25,229 nucleotides of DNA, taken from NCBI GenBank assembly GCA_004802725.1, contig SGPM01000370.1, forward strand, positions 1-25,229. Reading direction: 5' to 3'. The DNA comes from Antrodiella citrinella (lineage: Eukaryota > Basidiomycota > Agaricomycetes > Polyporales > Steccherinaceae). The notes under the pieces are model-generated. The model had not been told where the DNA came from, did not search any database, and worked only from the letters and a program-made list of their open reading frames with translations. The translations under genes and the position numbers were made by a program. This document shows positions 8,153 through 20,489 of the stretch, one piece after another (position 1 is the stretch's first letter; the number at the start of each line of letters is the position of its first letter).

Positions 8153-11100
8153 TCTGTACTCAACGTATCTGACGTGTGATCTTCAGGACTCTCATGAGAG
8201 GAAGTGAATGACTTTGGGGACCTGTTTGCTATCCGATCAAGATCTTACCCCACACGTGGAAACCATGGGAAGTTATCTCCATATCCAGTGACCCCCTTAG
8301 AACCGGTCACTGCGCTACGGGTTGTCCACCGACTCCCAACATTGGTGTGGTCGTGCAAAGAAATGTCTGTCTATACGAGCTGCTAGAAACTGCTGGCAGG
8401 GGTACAATCCAGGTCTCACATGCTCAAACATGCATCTCGCTCGAACACCTCGTGCTGGTCTAGAAGTCAAGGGGGCCACTGCGCAGTCTCAGCGGGATGT
8501 AGCTGCCATACATTTTGGAGTGTTCAATATTTTGATGTGAGTACTTCAAAGATCAAGGTACCTTCTGTCTGATTTATGTGTTCAAGGAGGTCTGCTGTTT
8601 GTCTTGACGAACAGAACGGCTCCGGGCTCGCCCAAGTACGTCCTGTACGATAGTGTACGTCACCGTCTGACTGCCGGCAACGCGACTTCCAGAGAGCTCT
8701 GTTATCGTCCACTGCTTTCGGAGGTAGCCATTCAGTGTCGATGTCCTTCCAAATATACCGAGTTCCTACTGACAACCTATCGGTTCTATCTGCATACGAG
8801 TAGTCCCAGGATTTTGGACGAGCGACCCACTCGAAATCTAGTTGAACCGACTCTAAAGTTGTCACTAATAGTTCCGTTTTTTCACAGTACATATTTCACT
8901 TTTAGATCGGTGCCGAAGGGATGCCATGGCCATGGAAAGGCCGGCCAGACCAGCTCATCAACCCCAGCATCACTATTATTGTACGGCGTCCAACTCTATT
9001 TCTTTATTGGTGGTGCAAGGTGATACCAATCCGAGTAGTCGATTCTCATCAGAACGCACAGGTCACTCTCGTCGTTGAACCACTAGCTAGTGCGCTAGCA
9101 AGCAAGCTTCATGGTGATAACACCCTGGTGATAGCTATCTGTACGATTTTAACCACGAGGTTTTCCGTGACGAGCGGGATTACGAGGTGTTAATGTGGCG
9201 CAAACGGTGCGAGAACGTCTGGATGCGAGCTCATCAACACGAACCGAGTCTCATGAGGCTGGTAGCAAACTCGTGCTCAGGTACAGTTTCTTCTTCCCAA
9301 CTTCATACGAGATGGTTTGATTGATTCCCTGTGGAGCTATTCATTCGCCGAGGAACATGATCACTCTTTCTTTTTTTCACGGAGATGGTGCACAGAATGT
9401 CATTTTAGACGTCCCATGTATTCAGTCGAACTCTCGGTTTTTCACCCCGGTGTTTACTCACGTTAGCTTCCAGTTTGCCTTTGTGGTCTTCAACGCATCG
9501 TGTCAAAGCGCAAGTCATGTTGGGCCGTTGGCCATGCAGTATCACTGTGCGCTATCCAGGAGGGCTGTAGATTGCGGGTACAGGTCCGAACGCGCCTGAA
9601 CATACCCCACACGTACATCCGGGAGGCCAGCGTAGCAGGGCCCTTCAACATCATGTCTTCCATCCGTCCGTCCATCCGACCGCAAGCTGGAAACTCTCTA
9701 CAGTCGCCCATGTGCGAACACTTTAGTGCACCAACTGCTGAACTTGCATGGATTCTAGATCGTTCGTTCGTCATCGCTGGGCCGACTTCGGTTTCTCGGA
9801 GAATAAGATGATCAACTGACCTATCGATCAGGTTAGTCAAGATGTGTTTTCTACACTCTTCCGCCGTGATTTCAACGCTCATCGCGCCTCTGCTATGACC
9901 TCTGCGCTGTTAGGTACCCTGGACATTGAGCAGCGTGAGTGCCGCCTGGTTGTCACCGCACCGTGAGTCGCAGGGGCGTTATGACTGCACTCCAAGCATA
10001 GCCCTGAGACGTTTCTCACCTGCGGTCAGGTTGATCAGCAGGTGAAGACCCTCGTGGCAGAGAAGATACTGTCACATGCTTCAAGCTGTCGTTCGAACGA
10101 CGGTCGGGGAGATCTTACACTTCTTCAAGGCGCTTTTTCAAGGCTCCTAGTTGTGCGAGGCAAAAGTCGCCCTCCAAGTCGTTGGAATAGGATGAAGTCC
10201 AGGCCGCAGACGGAACGGTGGTATTTGGAGACCGAGTCAAACAGAAGTTCGGCTTACTTCTGCCAAGACCGATATCTTTGCCTCTTTCTCTTTGTCTGAC
10301 TCCTCATTCTTCCCTGCACACAAATATTGCTCGCTACTGTCGAACGAAATTTGCCTCGCAGATCCACTCCTTCTTCGTCGCATATCTCTCGGATCCGCTC
10401 GCAGCCGCTCGTAGTGTCCACTTTCTCCCGCTTTGACCACGTCGAAACCCTTTTGACTGTGGCTGATGTCGTTAGTCACGGGCCGGAATCAGGGTGTGCC
10501 CATTTCCTCTCCTGAAGACGCAGATCTTCATCACATCCGTCATAGTTGTGATGCCACGCATCCGCGATGCAATTCGCTGGAAGATGAGGCTAGGATGACG
10601 CCTAACTCAGGAAATGCTGGTGTGAAATGGTCCCTCGCCAGCAATCATGGGCTTTCTTCACGTCGAGGCACTGGCAAACCAACCGGTGGAATCGAGGGTT
10701 GTGTCTCACGGAGCAGCAAGTTCAGGGAGGCTGAGGAAATGCCTTATGCGCTGTCGTACTAAGAAACATGCGTCTTGAATTTAGCATGACTGTCTGTGCG
10801 TTCTGTGCAGAACATGGCGCATCCCCTGTGATCTACACCGATGTGCACTTGGCTCAGTAGCACATTATGCAACTGTTTGAAGTAGTAATACATCATCTCA
10901 AATTGTTTGTCACCTGTCCGTTTCGAGGCAGGACAGTTAAATTGAATTGATGAGGTTTAGGTACCGGCGGCTTGCAGGTCCGATTTGGATCTCAGTTACC
11001 TTCATCGTAGATTTGGGTTGAAAATATTTGTCTGGTCAATTCTCCTTTCAAACACCTCCCATCTTTAGGCAAAGAATGTGGGCCAAGATACAGTCACCGG

Positions 11101-12253
11101 GTTACTGGAAGTCCGGATACGAAAGGGGGAAAAGCCTAGGATCATGCATCGTGGCGAATCACGCGTATAATGCCGCCCATCCCCAGCGGAGTGTTGACGA
11201 AACGGTGTGTGTCCTCCGACAATTTGCAGCTGTCAGAACACACTCAATCCCCTCCTTCCAAGGATATCTCAGGATATCTCACACTCATCGTGGCTTTTAA
11301 ACGATCGCGAAAGCATCTGGCGGAACCATGACCAAAAGCGTCATGTTTGTGGATTCGTGCGTTTCTTTCGATTGTTGTCGGCCGGAAGCAGATCACATTG
11401 TTCGTCCCGCGACCACGAGTCGAATCTCCGCCGTGGACGCTGCAAACGCTCATCTCCCACGTTAGAAGGACAGGATCAAACCGCAAAGGCCCATCCATGA
11501 TTCGTCCTTGACCCCAAATGTAAAGCGCTTCAGGGCGATTCAGACGTGCAGATGGTGCTTGATTGGCTTTGCTGAGCTGCCACATTACGTGAAAGGGAAG
11601 AGGTGCAAGCACTCGAGGACAGAATCTTCTGGAGGACGTGCCTTCCGCTCATCCTGGAGATTCGCATGGATTAGGAAGAAGACTGTGTAACTCAGCTCTC
11701 CGGGAGGAAGATCATGAGACTTCGTTACTTTTGGGCATCGTTGCTGGCCACGGGGGTGACGTCCGAAATCGAGGCTAGCCGAATGAAGGTGCACACAGTC
11801 TGGGCACTTCCAAATAGGCAAACTCGAGGTTCAGATCCGGTTTGACGGGAAATTTCGACAGTTCTGTACCAAAGATTCTCTGTGGGCAGTTTCGCTTATT
11901 GGTCCACGGCTCGGCGGTTTCAAGGGTACATCGAATGTCAATCTATACGAAGCCCTTCATAACGGAATCCTAGAAAACCCGCCCTCCCAGTCCGACCGAC
12001 ATCTTCGCCATCCACACTGTTTCGTTACTCAAAACGCACTAGCAGCCGCCTCCGTCCTACGCAAGACTTTAGCCCAGTCTTCACTAGGTGCCGTCCGTCC
12101 AGTACCCCTCCAGGCGTCAATCTTAGCCCAGTTGATCGTGCGACATCCCCCTTTTCGTCTTTCTTCGCCATTCATTCATCCATATTCATAGACACGGTCT
12201 ACGAACACCATTATACCAGCTTGACCTTGTTGAACGGTCCGCCAACATTCTTC
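8153..12253. other. Gene-poor 4.1 kb region
   Basis: No gene could be supported. Several open frames of 90-140 codons occur on both strands (for example 8524-8892 minus, 9490-9882 minus, 11244-11612 minus), but none carries a recognisable motif and they overlap each other in opposite orientations. An exon-like start on the plus strand near 9894 (ATG followed by 22 codons and a GTGAGT donor) cannot be joined in frame to what follows. The right end (about 11900-12253) is CT-rich and probably promoter and 5' UTR of the HMG-box gene. Decayed genes or noncoding RNAs are possible. Confidence 0.45.
9658..9682. repeat. CCGT/CCAT tetranucleotide run
   Basis: A short imperfect tetranucleotide repeat: units of the form CATC, CGTC and CGAC follow one another about six times. 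It is a small simple repeat inside the gene-poor region, with no further meaning visible. Confidence 0.6.
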
Positions 12254-13850
12254 ATGCACCGTTACACACCCATCGCACAGCTTCCAAGTTCCTCGGCAAA
12301 TGCCGGGCCAGAGCTCTCACTAGGATCACCGCATGACAGAGAGGGCTCAGTGTCGGGATCAGAGACGAGTTACCCTCACTATCTTTCCGATAACAGGGAC
12401 GAAAATGACTATCCAGGTGCGTTTTCTTCGTCCGTAGATGGAGTGAGGAATTAATTTGTCGTTGCTTCAGATGATCCTCATCTCGCGTTGACCTCCCAGA
12501 CACTGAACGCGGATGGGACGCCAAAGCGGCCCATGAACGCGTTCATGATCTTCGCGCGGCGAAGGAGACCGCAAATCTCTGCCGCTAACCAGATGATGCG
12601 CACCGGAGATATCAGTAAGATTTTGAGCAAGGAGTGGAATACGATGGACATGGTCAGTGCTTCCTCGCTGTCCTCTCGGAAGAATCTGACTTGCCAGCGC
12701 GTCTTTACAGTCGAACAAGAAATTTTACCTTGACCAGGCGAAAAAGCTGAAAGACAATTTCAATTCCAAATATCCCGATTATGTGTACCGAAGACGGCCA
12801 AACAATTCGCGCAAGAAGCGTAAGCCTGACTCTGACCCTCATTCGCCCACTTCCCCAGGAGGTGACACAGACGACGGTTCACCAGAGGAAACCTCTCCTG
12901 TCGAAGGCGATTATATTCCGACCGACCACCCACCCTCCGGATATCCGTATCCACGCTCGCAGAACTCGAGTGCGTCCTCCGATGGCCACGACACCTTCAT
13001 ACCGCCACACTCCACGACAACATACTCCTACACGTCCGATTTCTCCTCAGGCTCCATGTTACAACATAATTTGAACACGTTACCACCGCCACTTCGCATG
13101 CCGTCCATGGGTGATGCGGGTAGCAATTATCATCTGCCCCCATCGCACCAGCCTCAGTCACCGACGTTCTCCTCTCAAGGCTCCCATAACATCCACGGCT
13201 TGTGGGACTCTGGCAGATCTGCGAGCAGGTCAGATCAAGGACGGGCACCTTCTTCGTGGTCCGTACTGCCTGCTTTAGACACGGCTGGTACTCGTCGCTC
13301 GAGCGAGATGACGAATATGTCCTCGCGTTCCGAGGCTTTCTCTCCGCAAGGTCCCCTTCGGCCATGGTCGAGTTCGACATCGTCAACAGCCTCCAACAGT
13401 TCCGGCGGTGCATCAGGGTCTCATTACGCCGGCTCTTCGTTTCCTACTCTCACATCACCCTTCTATCCCGCGCAGTCCCCGACCCAGAGGCCCGCTGATA
13501 CCTTATCTTCACCGAATAATCAACACAACCCCTCTCAGGACTATTTTCCACCGAACGCTAGGCGGATGTCATCCGGTCAGCACAGCGGGTCTCAGTTGCA
13601 CGGAGGAATGACACTCCCATCGCCTTCCCCCTCCTCCTATCTGACCCCTACGTCGACAGGATCCCAATGGTCTCCACAGTATTCCCGCAGCTCTGCTGAT
13701 CAGCAGCGAGCCCTGACGCCAATTCAACCCATCTCAACATACCCGCTCCAAAGTCCCTCGGCAGGCGTTCCTTCGCCGCCTTCGTCTGGCTCGGGAGCTC
13801 AATCTGCGCAGATGGGGTACTGGGATAGGCGGTACGATGGCACACGTTAG
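12254..13850 (+). CDS. HMG-box transcription factor (MATA/Rox1-like)
   Basis: Three exons (12254-12416, 12471-12652, 12711-13850; introns 54 and 58 nt) give 494 residues. The HMG box spans about 72-145: PKRPMNAFMIFARRRRPQIS, then NQMMRTGDISKILSKEWN, and after the second intron NKKFYLDQAKKLKDNFNSKYPDYVYRR. The RPMNAFMIF start is the sequence-specific (SOX/MATA) type rather than the non-specific HMGB type. A basic stretch RRRPNNSRKKRK (142-153) is a likely nuclear signal. The remaining 340 residues are Ser/Pro/Gln/Tyr-rich and probably disordered. Comparable single-box proteins include the mushroom regulators of clamp and dikaryon development (pcc1-like) and repressors of the Rox1 type; which this is cannot be told here. 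The ATG 12254 is the first in frame; the frame upstream lacks another ATG before non-ATG codons. The intron falls inside the HMG box. Confidence 0.9.
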
Positions 13851-15621
13851 GACGGCGTCTGAGTGTTCTGTCTTGTGCTCTCGGTTTATGATGCGCTTTA
13901 CGCCCTGATGTTCGCAAGGACCTCCCCTCGCTTGTTACGTTTTTAATTTGTGCTTGTTATGTTTTTCTTGATTATCCTGAGCGGACACTGCCTTCACTAC
14001 CCCACTCACAAGTCCGTCTGTAGCGTTCCGAATTCAAACCCTCATCATAACCACCCTTGTAGTAAATAGCCGTCGACAAAGTATACGCTTTCTTGCTTTC
14101 TCCAGTTTGTTGGTACGCTCATGCAGTATGTAACCTGATACCCTATGTTCATGAAAGATTTTCGGTGGAAGTGCGGACGTAGAGAAAAACATCCCTGGGC
14201 TACAATACAAATCAACACGTAACGACTCCTGTCGAACCACCACGGAACAGAGGCAACTTCCGCTAACCTTTCCATCTTATTCTCGAGGAGGTAAGGTTTT
14301 GGGGAGTTGCAGGCGCCGTGGAACTTCAGCCATGCTACAGGTTGTCCTGTGGGAGGGCATTAGTCAAAGGGTATGCCGTATCGAGACACCCCTTCTCTCG
14401 AGACATTTACGCATACGTTTCAGCGAAGACGAGAAGGGAGAATAATACGGAAAAGCGGTACGAATGGGTGGATACGGCCCTAGTCGTGGATACCTCCCAT
14501 GCAGCTTCTAGGATATATCCAAAGATATCCTTGCATGGAAGTCTTCCGCACCGGAGGACTCCCAGGGGTGGAGGACCTAGGGCCAATGTCCACGAGGTGT
14601 GAAGTTGCTGTAGCGAGACAGGCAACTCCGAGAAATGGCATGAGACGACAGACCATGTCTCGTGCGCGTTATTCGCGTATCTGAGAACCGGGTGACATTG
14701 CATCAGTCAGTCTAAAATACATGCCACGAGAATTGGCCATGGGAGGTGCCATGTTGCCACGAATTCCAGTCACCCACTGCGAGCGCGCGGCCAAAGCACA
14801 CTTCGAGGCTTCGACAGTTCCGTTTGAACAAACATCTCGGAAGACTCACCATGACAAGAACCGGAGTGCGTTGCCTATACGTAGAGCTAGGAACATCGAC
14901 TTACTCATGGCAAGAAGTACTGATGGGTACACACCACACAGGTCCATGCTGCAATTCGGTAGGGGAACGGTTCGCGGGTAAAAGACCAAAAACGATATAC
15001 CCGACACCTTCTGTACTTACCCATGCGCCCTGTACATGTACAACGACAAACTACAAGAGTTAGGATTTGAGACTTACAGGCATAAGTATGGCAGCTACTA
15101 TGGCTTTGCACAGACATTAACGAAGGCAGGCCCAGTATCCTAAGAACGTTCGTTGCCATAGATCGAAGTACGCACATAAGCTCAAAAGCTCCGGCACGAT
15201 GATGCACTCGCCCTGTAACCCTGACCTTGAAAAACGGTGAGAATGAATGCAGAACGCCTGGGAACGGTGTGGGGAAATTGTACACGGAGCTTCATCAGAA
15301 AGCGAGTAGTGGTTCTTGTATGAACTGAGTCCGCAGATCCTCAGCAGTAGGATCAGTATTGGCAATAACCTGGGTATACCGGGAAATGAAAGTACTTTTC
15401 CCGTATGTCGTGAAGCTGCAGCATAACAGACGTTGACAACGTGGCGGTCCAAAAGTTACAGTAATCGAATAAAGTAAGCGCTACCGGTAACCCGGCAACT
15501 AAGGGGCCCGACCGACGCGCTCGCCACATCAGCCTCTTCAAGTTACAAGAAGTCGTTTTAAGTTCGACGACGTAGCACATTCTCATTCCTCTTTCTATCA
15601 TCATCATTCTCCAAAGTAACA
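13851..15621. other. Intergenic, 1.8 kb between HMG factor and dienoyl-CoA reductase
   Basis: The first 200 bp is T-rich and likely the HMG gene 3' UTR. The middle holds the folded candidate at 14476-14584. No open frame with a recognisable motif was found; overlapping frames of 60-125 codons on both strands look random. The last 100 bp before 15622 (TCATTCCTCTTTC and similar) is pyrimidine-rich, as in basidiomycete core promoters. Confidence 0.45.
14476..14584 (+). ncRNA. Candidate structured RNA, three-way junction
   Basis: Nested inverted repeats fold without overlap. The closing stem is GGCCCTAG (14476-14483) with CTAGGGCC (14577-14584). Arm 1 is CCATGCA (14497-14503) with TGCATGG (14532-14538), extended past a six-base bulge by AGGATAT (14510-14516) with ATATCCT (14525-14531). 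Arm 2 is AGTCTTCCG (14540-14548) with CGGAGGACT (14552-14560), nine pairs including one G-U, closed by a three-base loop. The strand is not determined, because perfect DNA complements fold on both. It may be a noncoding RNA, a small-RNA precursor or a miniature-element remnant. There is no coding evidence here. Confidence 0.35.
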
Positions 15622-16897
15622 ATGAGCAAGAAAACAGCCCAAGTTTTACCTGCAGTCGACTCTACTGCAGTCTTCAAGGAGAACATCTTTAATGGGAAAG
15701 TTCTCTTCTGTACCGGTGGCGGCTCTGGGATCTGCAAAGGAATGACCGAGGCTGTGGTATGTCGAACACCCAATGAGGAGAGGTACCTAACACCGAGTAC
15801 TTTTTTCACTCACAGATGCGACATGGAGCCAATGCAGTCATTGTGGGAAGAAAGTGACTGAGAACATTCTGCTCTTCCGTCCGTGCGCGCGACTGACGGA
15901 GGTGTCATACCCACAGGCTTGATAGACTGACCGCGTCTGCCGAGGAGCTCTCGGTCGCAACTGGCAAGATCTGCTTGGCTGTCCAGGGCGACGTTCGCTA
16001 TCCTGCGCAGCTGCGTGAGGCTGTCGCACAGACCATAAAGAAATTTGGTCGAATTGATTTCGTAATTTGCGGTAGGTCTCGCTCTCACGCGACATAGCTG
16101 ACAAGACTGAACCGTCGGGGTCTCTAGGTGCTGCTGGTAACTTCCTAGCCCCCATCTCTGGCCTGTCTGAGAATGGCTTCAGAACCGTCATAGAGATCGA
16201 CACGGTAATCAATTTACGCTGGAAGGAAGCCAGTGCTGACTTGGCGTTCTCTAGCTTGGGACATACAACACTATCAAAGCGACCATAGAACATCTTAGGG
16301 CGACGAAGGGCTCATATATCATGGTCAGCGCCACCCTCCATTATCGAGGTAAGTCCTTACTTGATAAGATGTTGATTTACAATACCGACGGGCCTTCATC
16401 CGCATAGGCACTCCATACCAAATTCACGTCTCAGCTGCGAAAGCAGCTGTAGATGCAGGTAAGTTTCCCAGCTCATGAATTGCAACTTTTTATGGACCCA
16501 TCCCGATGCAGCATCTGCCGTGCTCGCTGTCGAAGAAGGCCCTCACGTCAGTAGGATTGTCTTTTCTGCATTCATGTTTCGCTGAACCTGTCCTTTGCAG
16601 GGTGTCCGCTCTAATGTCATTGCTCCTGGCCCCATCGGAGGAACTGAAGGGGTGGATAGGCTGAGCACCGCCAGTGGCAGCGATTGGGGCCTACTTTCAC
16701 CGGCTGGACGCCTCGGAGATATAAGAGATATTGCAAACGCCACTATCTTCTTGTTCAGCGACGCCGCCAGCTATATCACCGGTCAAATCCTCCCAGTTGA
16801 CGGCGGGAATATGCACTTGGGGACGACCCAATTGCCTTACCCTCAGGCGGTTTTGGACCCTGAGTCCGTCAAGGCTGAAATTAAATCTCGTCTTTGA
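15622..16897 (+). CDS. Peroxisomal 2,4-dienoyl-CoA reductase (SPS19/DECR2 type SDR)
   Basis: NADPH-dependent reduction of 2,4-dienoyl-CoA, an auxiliary step in beta-oxidation of unsaturated fatty acids. Eight exons (15622-15756, 15816-15853, 15917-16071, 16128-16204, 16255-16348, 16408-16458, 16512-16546, 16601-16897; introns 50-63 nt) give 293 residues. It shows the Rossmann motif TGGGSGI (31-37), HGANAVIVGRK, the strand GDVR, ICGAAGNFLAP, VSATLHYRGTPYQIHVSAAK and APGPIGGTEG. As in this SDR subfamily, the classical Tyr-x3-Lys is absent and K178-A-A-V-D182 takes its place. The protein ends S-R-L, a standard PTS1 tripeptide, so peroxisomal import is expected. The ATG at 15622 follows a pyrimidine-rich leader. 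DVRYPAQLREAV and NAAG-like ICGAAGN agree with dienoyl-CoA reductases rather than generic SDRs. Confidence 0.93.
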
Positions 16898-19800
16898 TCA
16901 TGTACAAGTCGAAATTTCTCTGGGTTTCCTTTACACCGGGTTCTCGTGGAACATGTTTAGGATGGATGGAGCACATGTATATTGAATTTCTTTGGACAAG
17001 CGAACTCTGAATTCTAGTGAGATAATTGCGCGCGAAGGCGGAAACAGAGCCGACGGTGTGCATGGTCAAGCCGTCCTCGAGGAAGTCGTGGCTACATACT
17101 ATGGCATGTGCATCGCGTCGTCAACGCGTGACCCTAGTCTAGGTAAGAACGCCTCAGAAGCGCCAAGTGTCATTAACGCCGGGAGGGGAGGCCTTGGAAC
17201 AGGGTGATGAAAATGCATAGATGAGCAGCCGACACGGACACTCCCTTCACATCCCCAAATGCACATAATGGCTAGGGCTAGTGAGACGGGATATAAAATT
17301 GCAGTCGCAGAAAGCAAGAGAGAGGGTCGGGAGATGCCACTCTGGCCAGACATTCGCGTGTGCACAGACGGGTGCAGACAAGTTGTGTTGTGGGATACGG
17401 CAGGATCACCGTTGGGCCTAAAGCGAGCAAAGAACCAGAACGAATTAGCGGATGAGAAATCCAGCAACGTTTGGAAATCGGACTCTCCCGAGGGTAGGTG
17501 CGGAGTTCGAGGAACCGTCAACGGCGGAGGAGCATGTGCAGTCCATCACGAGGGATGCACGTCCCAGAGAGAAGTAGCGGGTGAAAAAAAAGAAGAGGAC
17601 TAATCAGAGCTTCCCATCTTGCGCAGTTGCCGTACTATTCTGGTCAAGAAAAGGTGCGGGACAAGACCGTACCAGGCTGAGGAAACGAAGTGATGAGTGG
17701 CGCTATCAACTGACCGTTGTTCCCAGACTTGAAGGGCCCGAGGTACAGTCATTGACGTCTAAGATGATCACGTTCATGCCCCCGAGGGGAAGAAGCTTGA
17801 GAGTTTCCTGGTTGAAACAGCTCACGAGGATCAAGTATCCTATCATCGGCCTCGCGAACAGTATGTTGACCATGTCGTGACGAGGCCCAAGCTCGCTATC
17901 GACTCGTGGACAGCTTTACTAGGAATGCAAAGCGGGCCGCACGGGTAAACGATCGAAGAAGGGCTGATTTCGTCTTGGTTCAATGGATCTTTCTCGCAGG
18001 ACAAACGCGGGGAAGATAAAGGATGTGAGACGAGTGATGGATTTTTCATGTCAGAAGATCACTCACTTCTGGAAACAGGTGCACCTTTGCATGGCGGAGA
18101 AAGGAGGCAATACAATAATTAACAGGATGAATTGGTCCTGGAATCATCACGACGCCGGAATAAACTCAAAATATGAGGCATATTAGTGCGATGTCACAAT
18201 TATGGGAATGTCATAATCTCACCAAACAGTCGTGAAAGAATCGTCCATGTGACAAGGATGCTAAGGAAAGATGCGCGGCAGGAATCAAGGGACGTGCAAG
18301 CACATTGAAGACGCAATGACGAGGCCTGTCGTTCTGAGGGGCACCTGGGAAGACCCGATGTCGCATTGAAGGGGCTGGGATCGTATGGTGCTGGCGAGGA
18401 TCTACAGCGATAAAACATCAGTACATCCATTGACCAAGAGAGCACTGTAGACCCCTTTCTCTGCCTTTGTCGCTGGAACCAGGCATAGTTCCGGCACACC
18501 TGAGGAACAGCATCACCCTAGGAGGAAGCTCGGAGTTTCCGACTGCCTTGCCGGCAATACGACGAGACACACGTTGACAAGACCCTTTGAGCAAGATATC
18601 TGCTGTTCTTGCAAGACGTGTTTCCACGGATTTCAAATCCTGGTAGGCCTGTGCAGGTCAGAGCTCTCTTCGTCCGTTATATTTGCACTAAACCGAGGAA
18701 ACACCGACTGCAGGGAGAAATCGACCGTGTTCGGACGAATATCTGGCAAAATACCTGCGTCGAATATCAAGGTCAGCGGTAGCATCCATGATTCTGGTGT
18801 TGCATACCTGGAGCAGAAAGGACTTATTGCGGCGTAACAGAACGTTCAACAAACCCCAATGGGCGCCTACACGATAGATACCATCACGTGCTTGTTTAGG
18901 GCAGGCGCTTTCGCGTAGTAGGGCGACGCGTTTGGGACGTCACGGTACGTGTAGGTTGATTTTCAGGGGAGCATAGTCTTTCAAGTCACTGTCTCGTCTT
19001 ACCCTGGATGAGTGTTGATGGTTTTCTTGACAGATTGCGCACTTCCCAACGAGTTAATCCGTGCAATTGTATTTATCAAGTGAGTTCTATTCCAGCAGCC
19101 CAGGCATCCGATTTGCATGTACTGATACGTAGGAAAAACGAACCTCGATTCATACGCGCGCACAACGGTTGCGTATTTGTATGTTCAACATCCACATATC
19201 GATCAGCCGCGGAAACCCCTCTCCCCGACATTGCTCCGCATCCTGCCTACCTGCCGTCACGCCGCATACAGGGATGTAATATGCATCTTGATCCCACCCC
19301 TCACCGTGCGTTCTCTCTTGGTAACTATATTGTATCATGTATTTCTAATTTATCGCCATACAGGATCTGTATTTGACTTTTTCTCTCCCGCATCTGAGCA
19401 ATCGAATCTTCAATCCATCCTCGATTGATCATTGCACTGTCGTAAGGTAATTTCCCAGTGCTCATGGTTAACAGCAAGTAGATGAGGACACATAATCGAG
19501 GCAGTGTTTTACTCCGAGTATTCTCCTCGTGGGCTGGCGTGTGGAAGAGACGTCGTGAGTCTGTTGCAATTTTCGCTCATGCCCTGTTTTCATGATCGGG
19601 GATATTGTCATTTTGTTCACAGGTACTACCAATGATCTCGGGCTACTCCACAAGGTACCCCTCTCGTTACTTGATCCTAAAGGGGTGGTTGTGGGCGCAT
19701 ATATGTGCTAGGTTCGCCTCCACCGCTCTTTAGGCGTCAACCAATCGGTCTCACGAGCGCAGCGTCGGTGCCGCCTCGCTGGGAAGCTCGGCCGACGTAT

Positions 19801-20489
19801 TTAGCTTCCATCATCGACCTCAAAAGGCTGGATGTTACCAAGACCCCAATCATGTCTCCCTCTCCCAGAACCACCCCTCGATTCGATGATAGGTGTCACA
19901 CAAGGCCGTCCGGAAATACACCGATGTCAGAAACCGCTCCCTTCCAAGGCAAACAACACTTCAGTCCTCGTCACTATTACCCAGACCATACTCAGCGTGT
20001 CCGGAGCTTGCACGATAGTCGGAGATTCCGGTCGATCTGTGCTAAATCTGACCGATTGCGAGCAGGATTCGTGGCGATGCCTGCCTTCAACCTTCACGAT
20101 CGATCCACCGATGTTCCCCCGTTGCACTATTCAATGTCAAAGGTTCCGCGAACGCCTTAGAAGTTGCGGTGAGTATATTTTTGGCGATATTGACAACGTC
20201 GCGCCCCATTCACCGACGTCGGTAACTTGGCCATAAATAGAAATAGGCGCATCAAAATAGTCTCACGGAACCGATCCTCTGTTGACGTCATGGAAGCCCT
20301 TGTGTTGCCCTTGTGACCAATTGGCAATGTTGCATGTAATATCGCTGGCGAGGAGCTGTCAGGTTTCACTCAAGCGAGCTCCGTAAGACAACGCAAGTTT
20401 TGGTATATGTACTATCTCTTCATATTCTCCTCGCACGACTCCCCGGATACGACAACGACGACAACGACGACCCGCGACTGCTCAGAATC
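16898..20489. other. Gene-poor 3.6 kb region
   Basis: No gene could be supported. Open frames such as 17259-17603 plus, 18418-18636 minus, 19705-20160 plus and 19832-20236 plus have no recognisable motif. Two partly convincing exon-like pieces were seen. One is on the minus strand near 18636-18500, after a CTACCAG acceptor (frame with KSVETRLARTADILLK). The other is on the plus strand near 19900-20160 (frame with TILSVSGACTIVGDSG). Neither could be joined to neighbours. The right end near 20446-20470 carries a CGACAACGA repeat in the GH31 promoter or 5' UTR. Confidence 0.4.
20447..20473 (+). repeat. CGACAA-type short repeat ahead of the GH31 gene
   Basis: An imperfect trinucleotide-based run (ACGACAACGACG twice) lies about 20 bp before the first candidate ATG (20490) of the GH31 gene. 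In position and sequence it resembles the CGA run before the Rab gene. It is probably a 5' leader simple repeat. Confidence 0.5.

Noticed and set aside
8524..8892. 122-codon minus frame with a plausible-looking composition
   Set aside because: It overlaps an equally long plus frame, has no recognised motif, and no neighbouring exon could be joined to it.
9490..9882. 130-codon minus frame beginning MSVEITAEECRKH
   Set aside because: The first 21 residues before a GTCAGT donor look exon-like, but no downstream exon or family match was found.
11244..11612. 122-codon minus frame
   Set aside because: No motif and opposing open frames on the plus strand; treated as random.
12997..13413. 138-codon minus-strand frame
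   Set aside because: It is antisense to the well-supported third exon of the HMG-box gene and has no motif.
17259..17603. Plus frame containing WDTAG, suggestive of a GTPase
   Set aside because: No P-loop, switch I, NKxD or SAK nearby; the pentapeptide is coincidental.
19705..20236. Two overlapping plus frames upstream of the GH31 gene
   Set aside because: No recognised domain, no consistent splice path and no continuity with the GH31 start.
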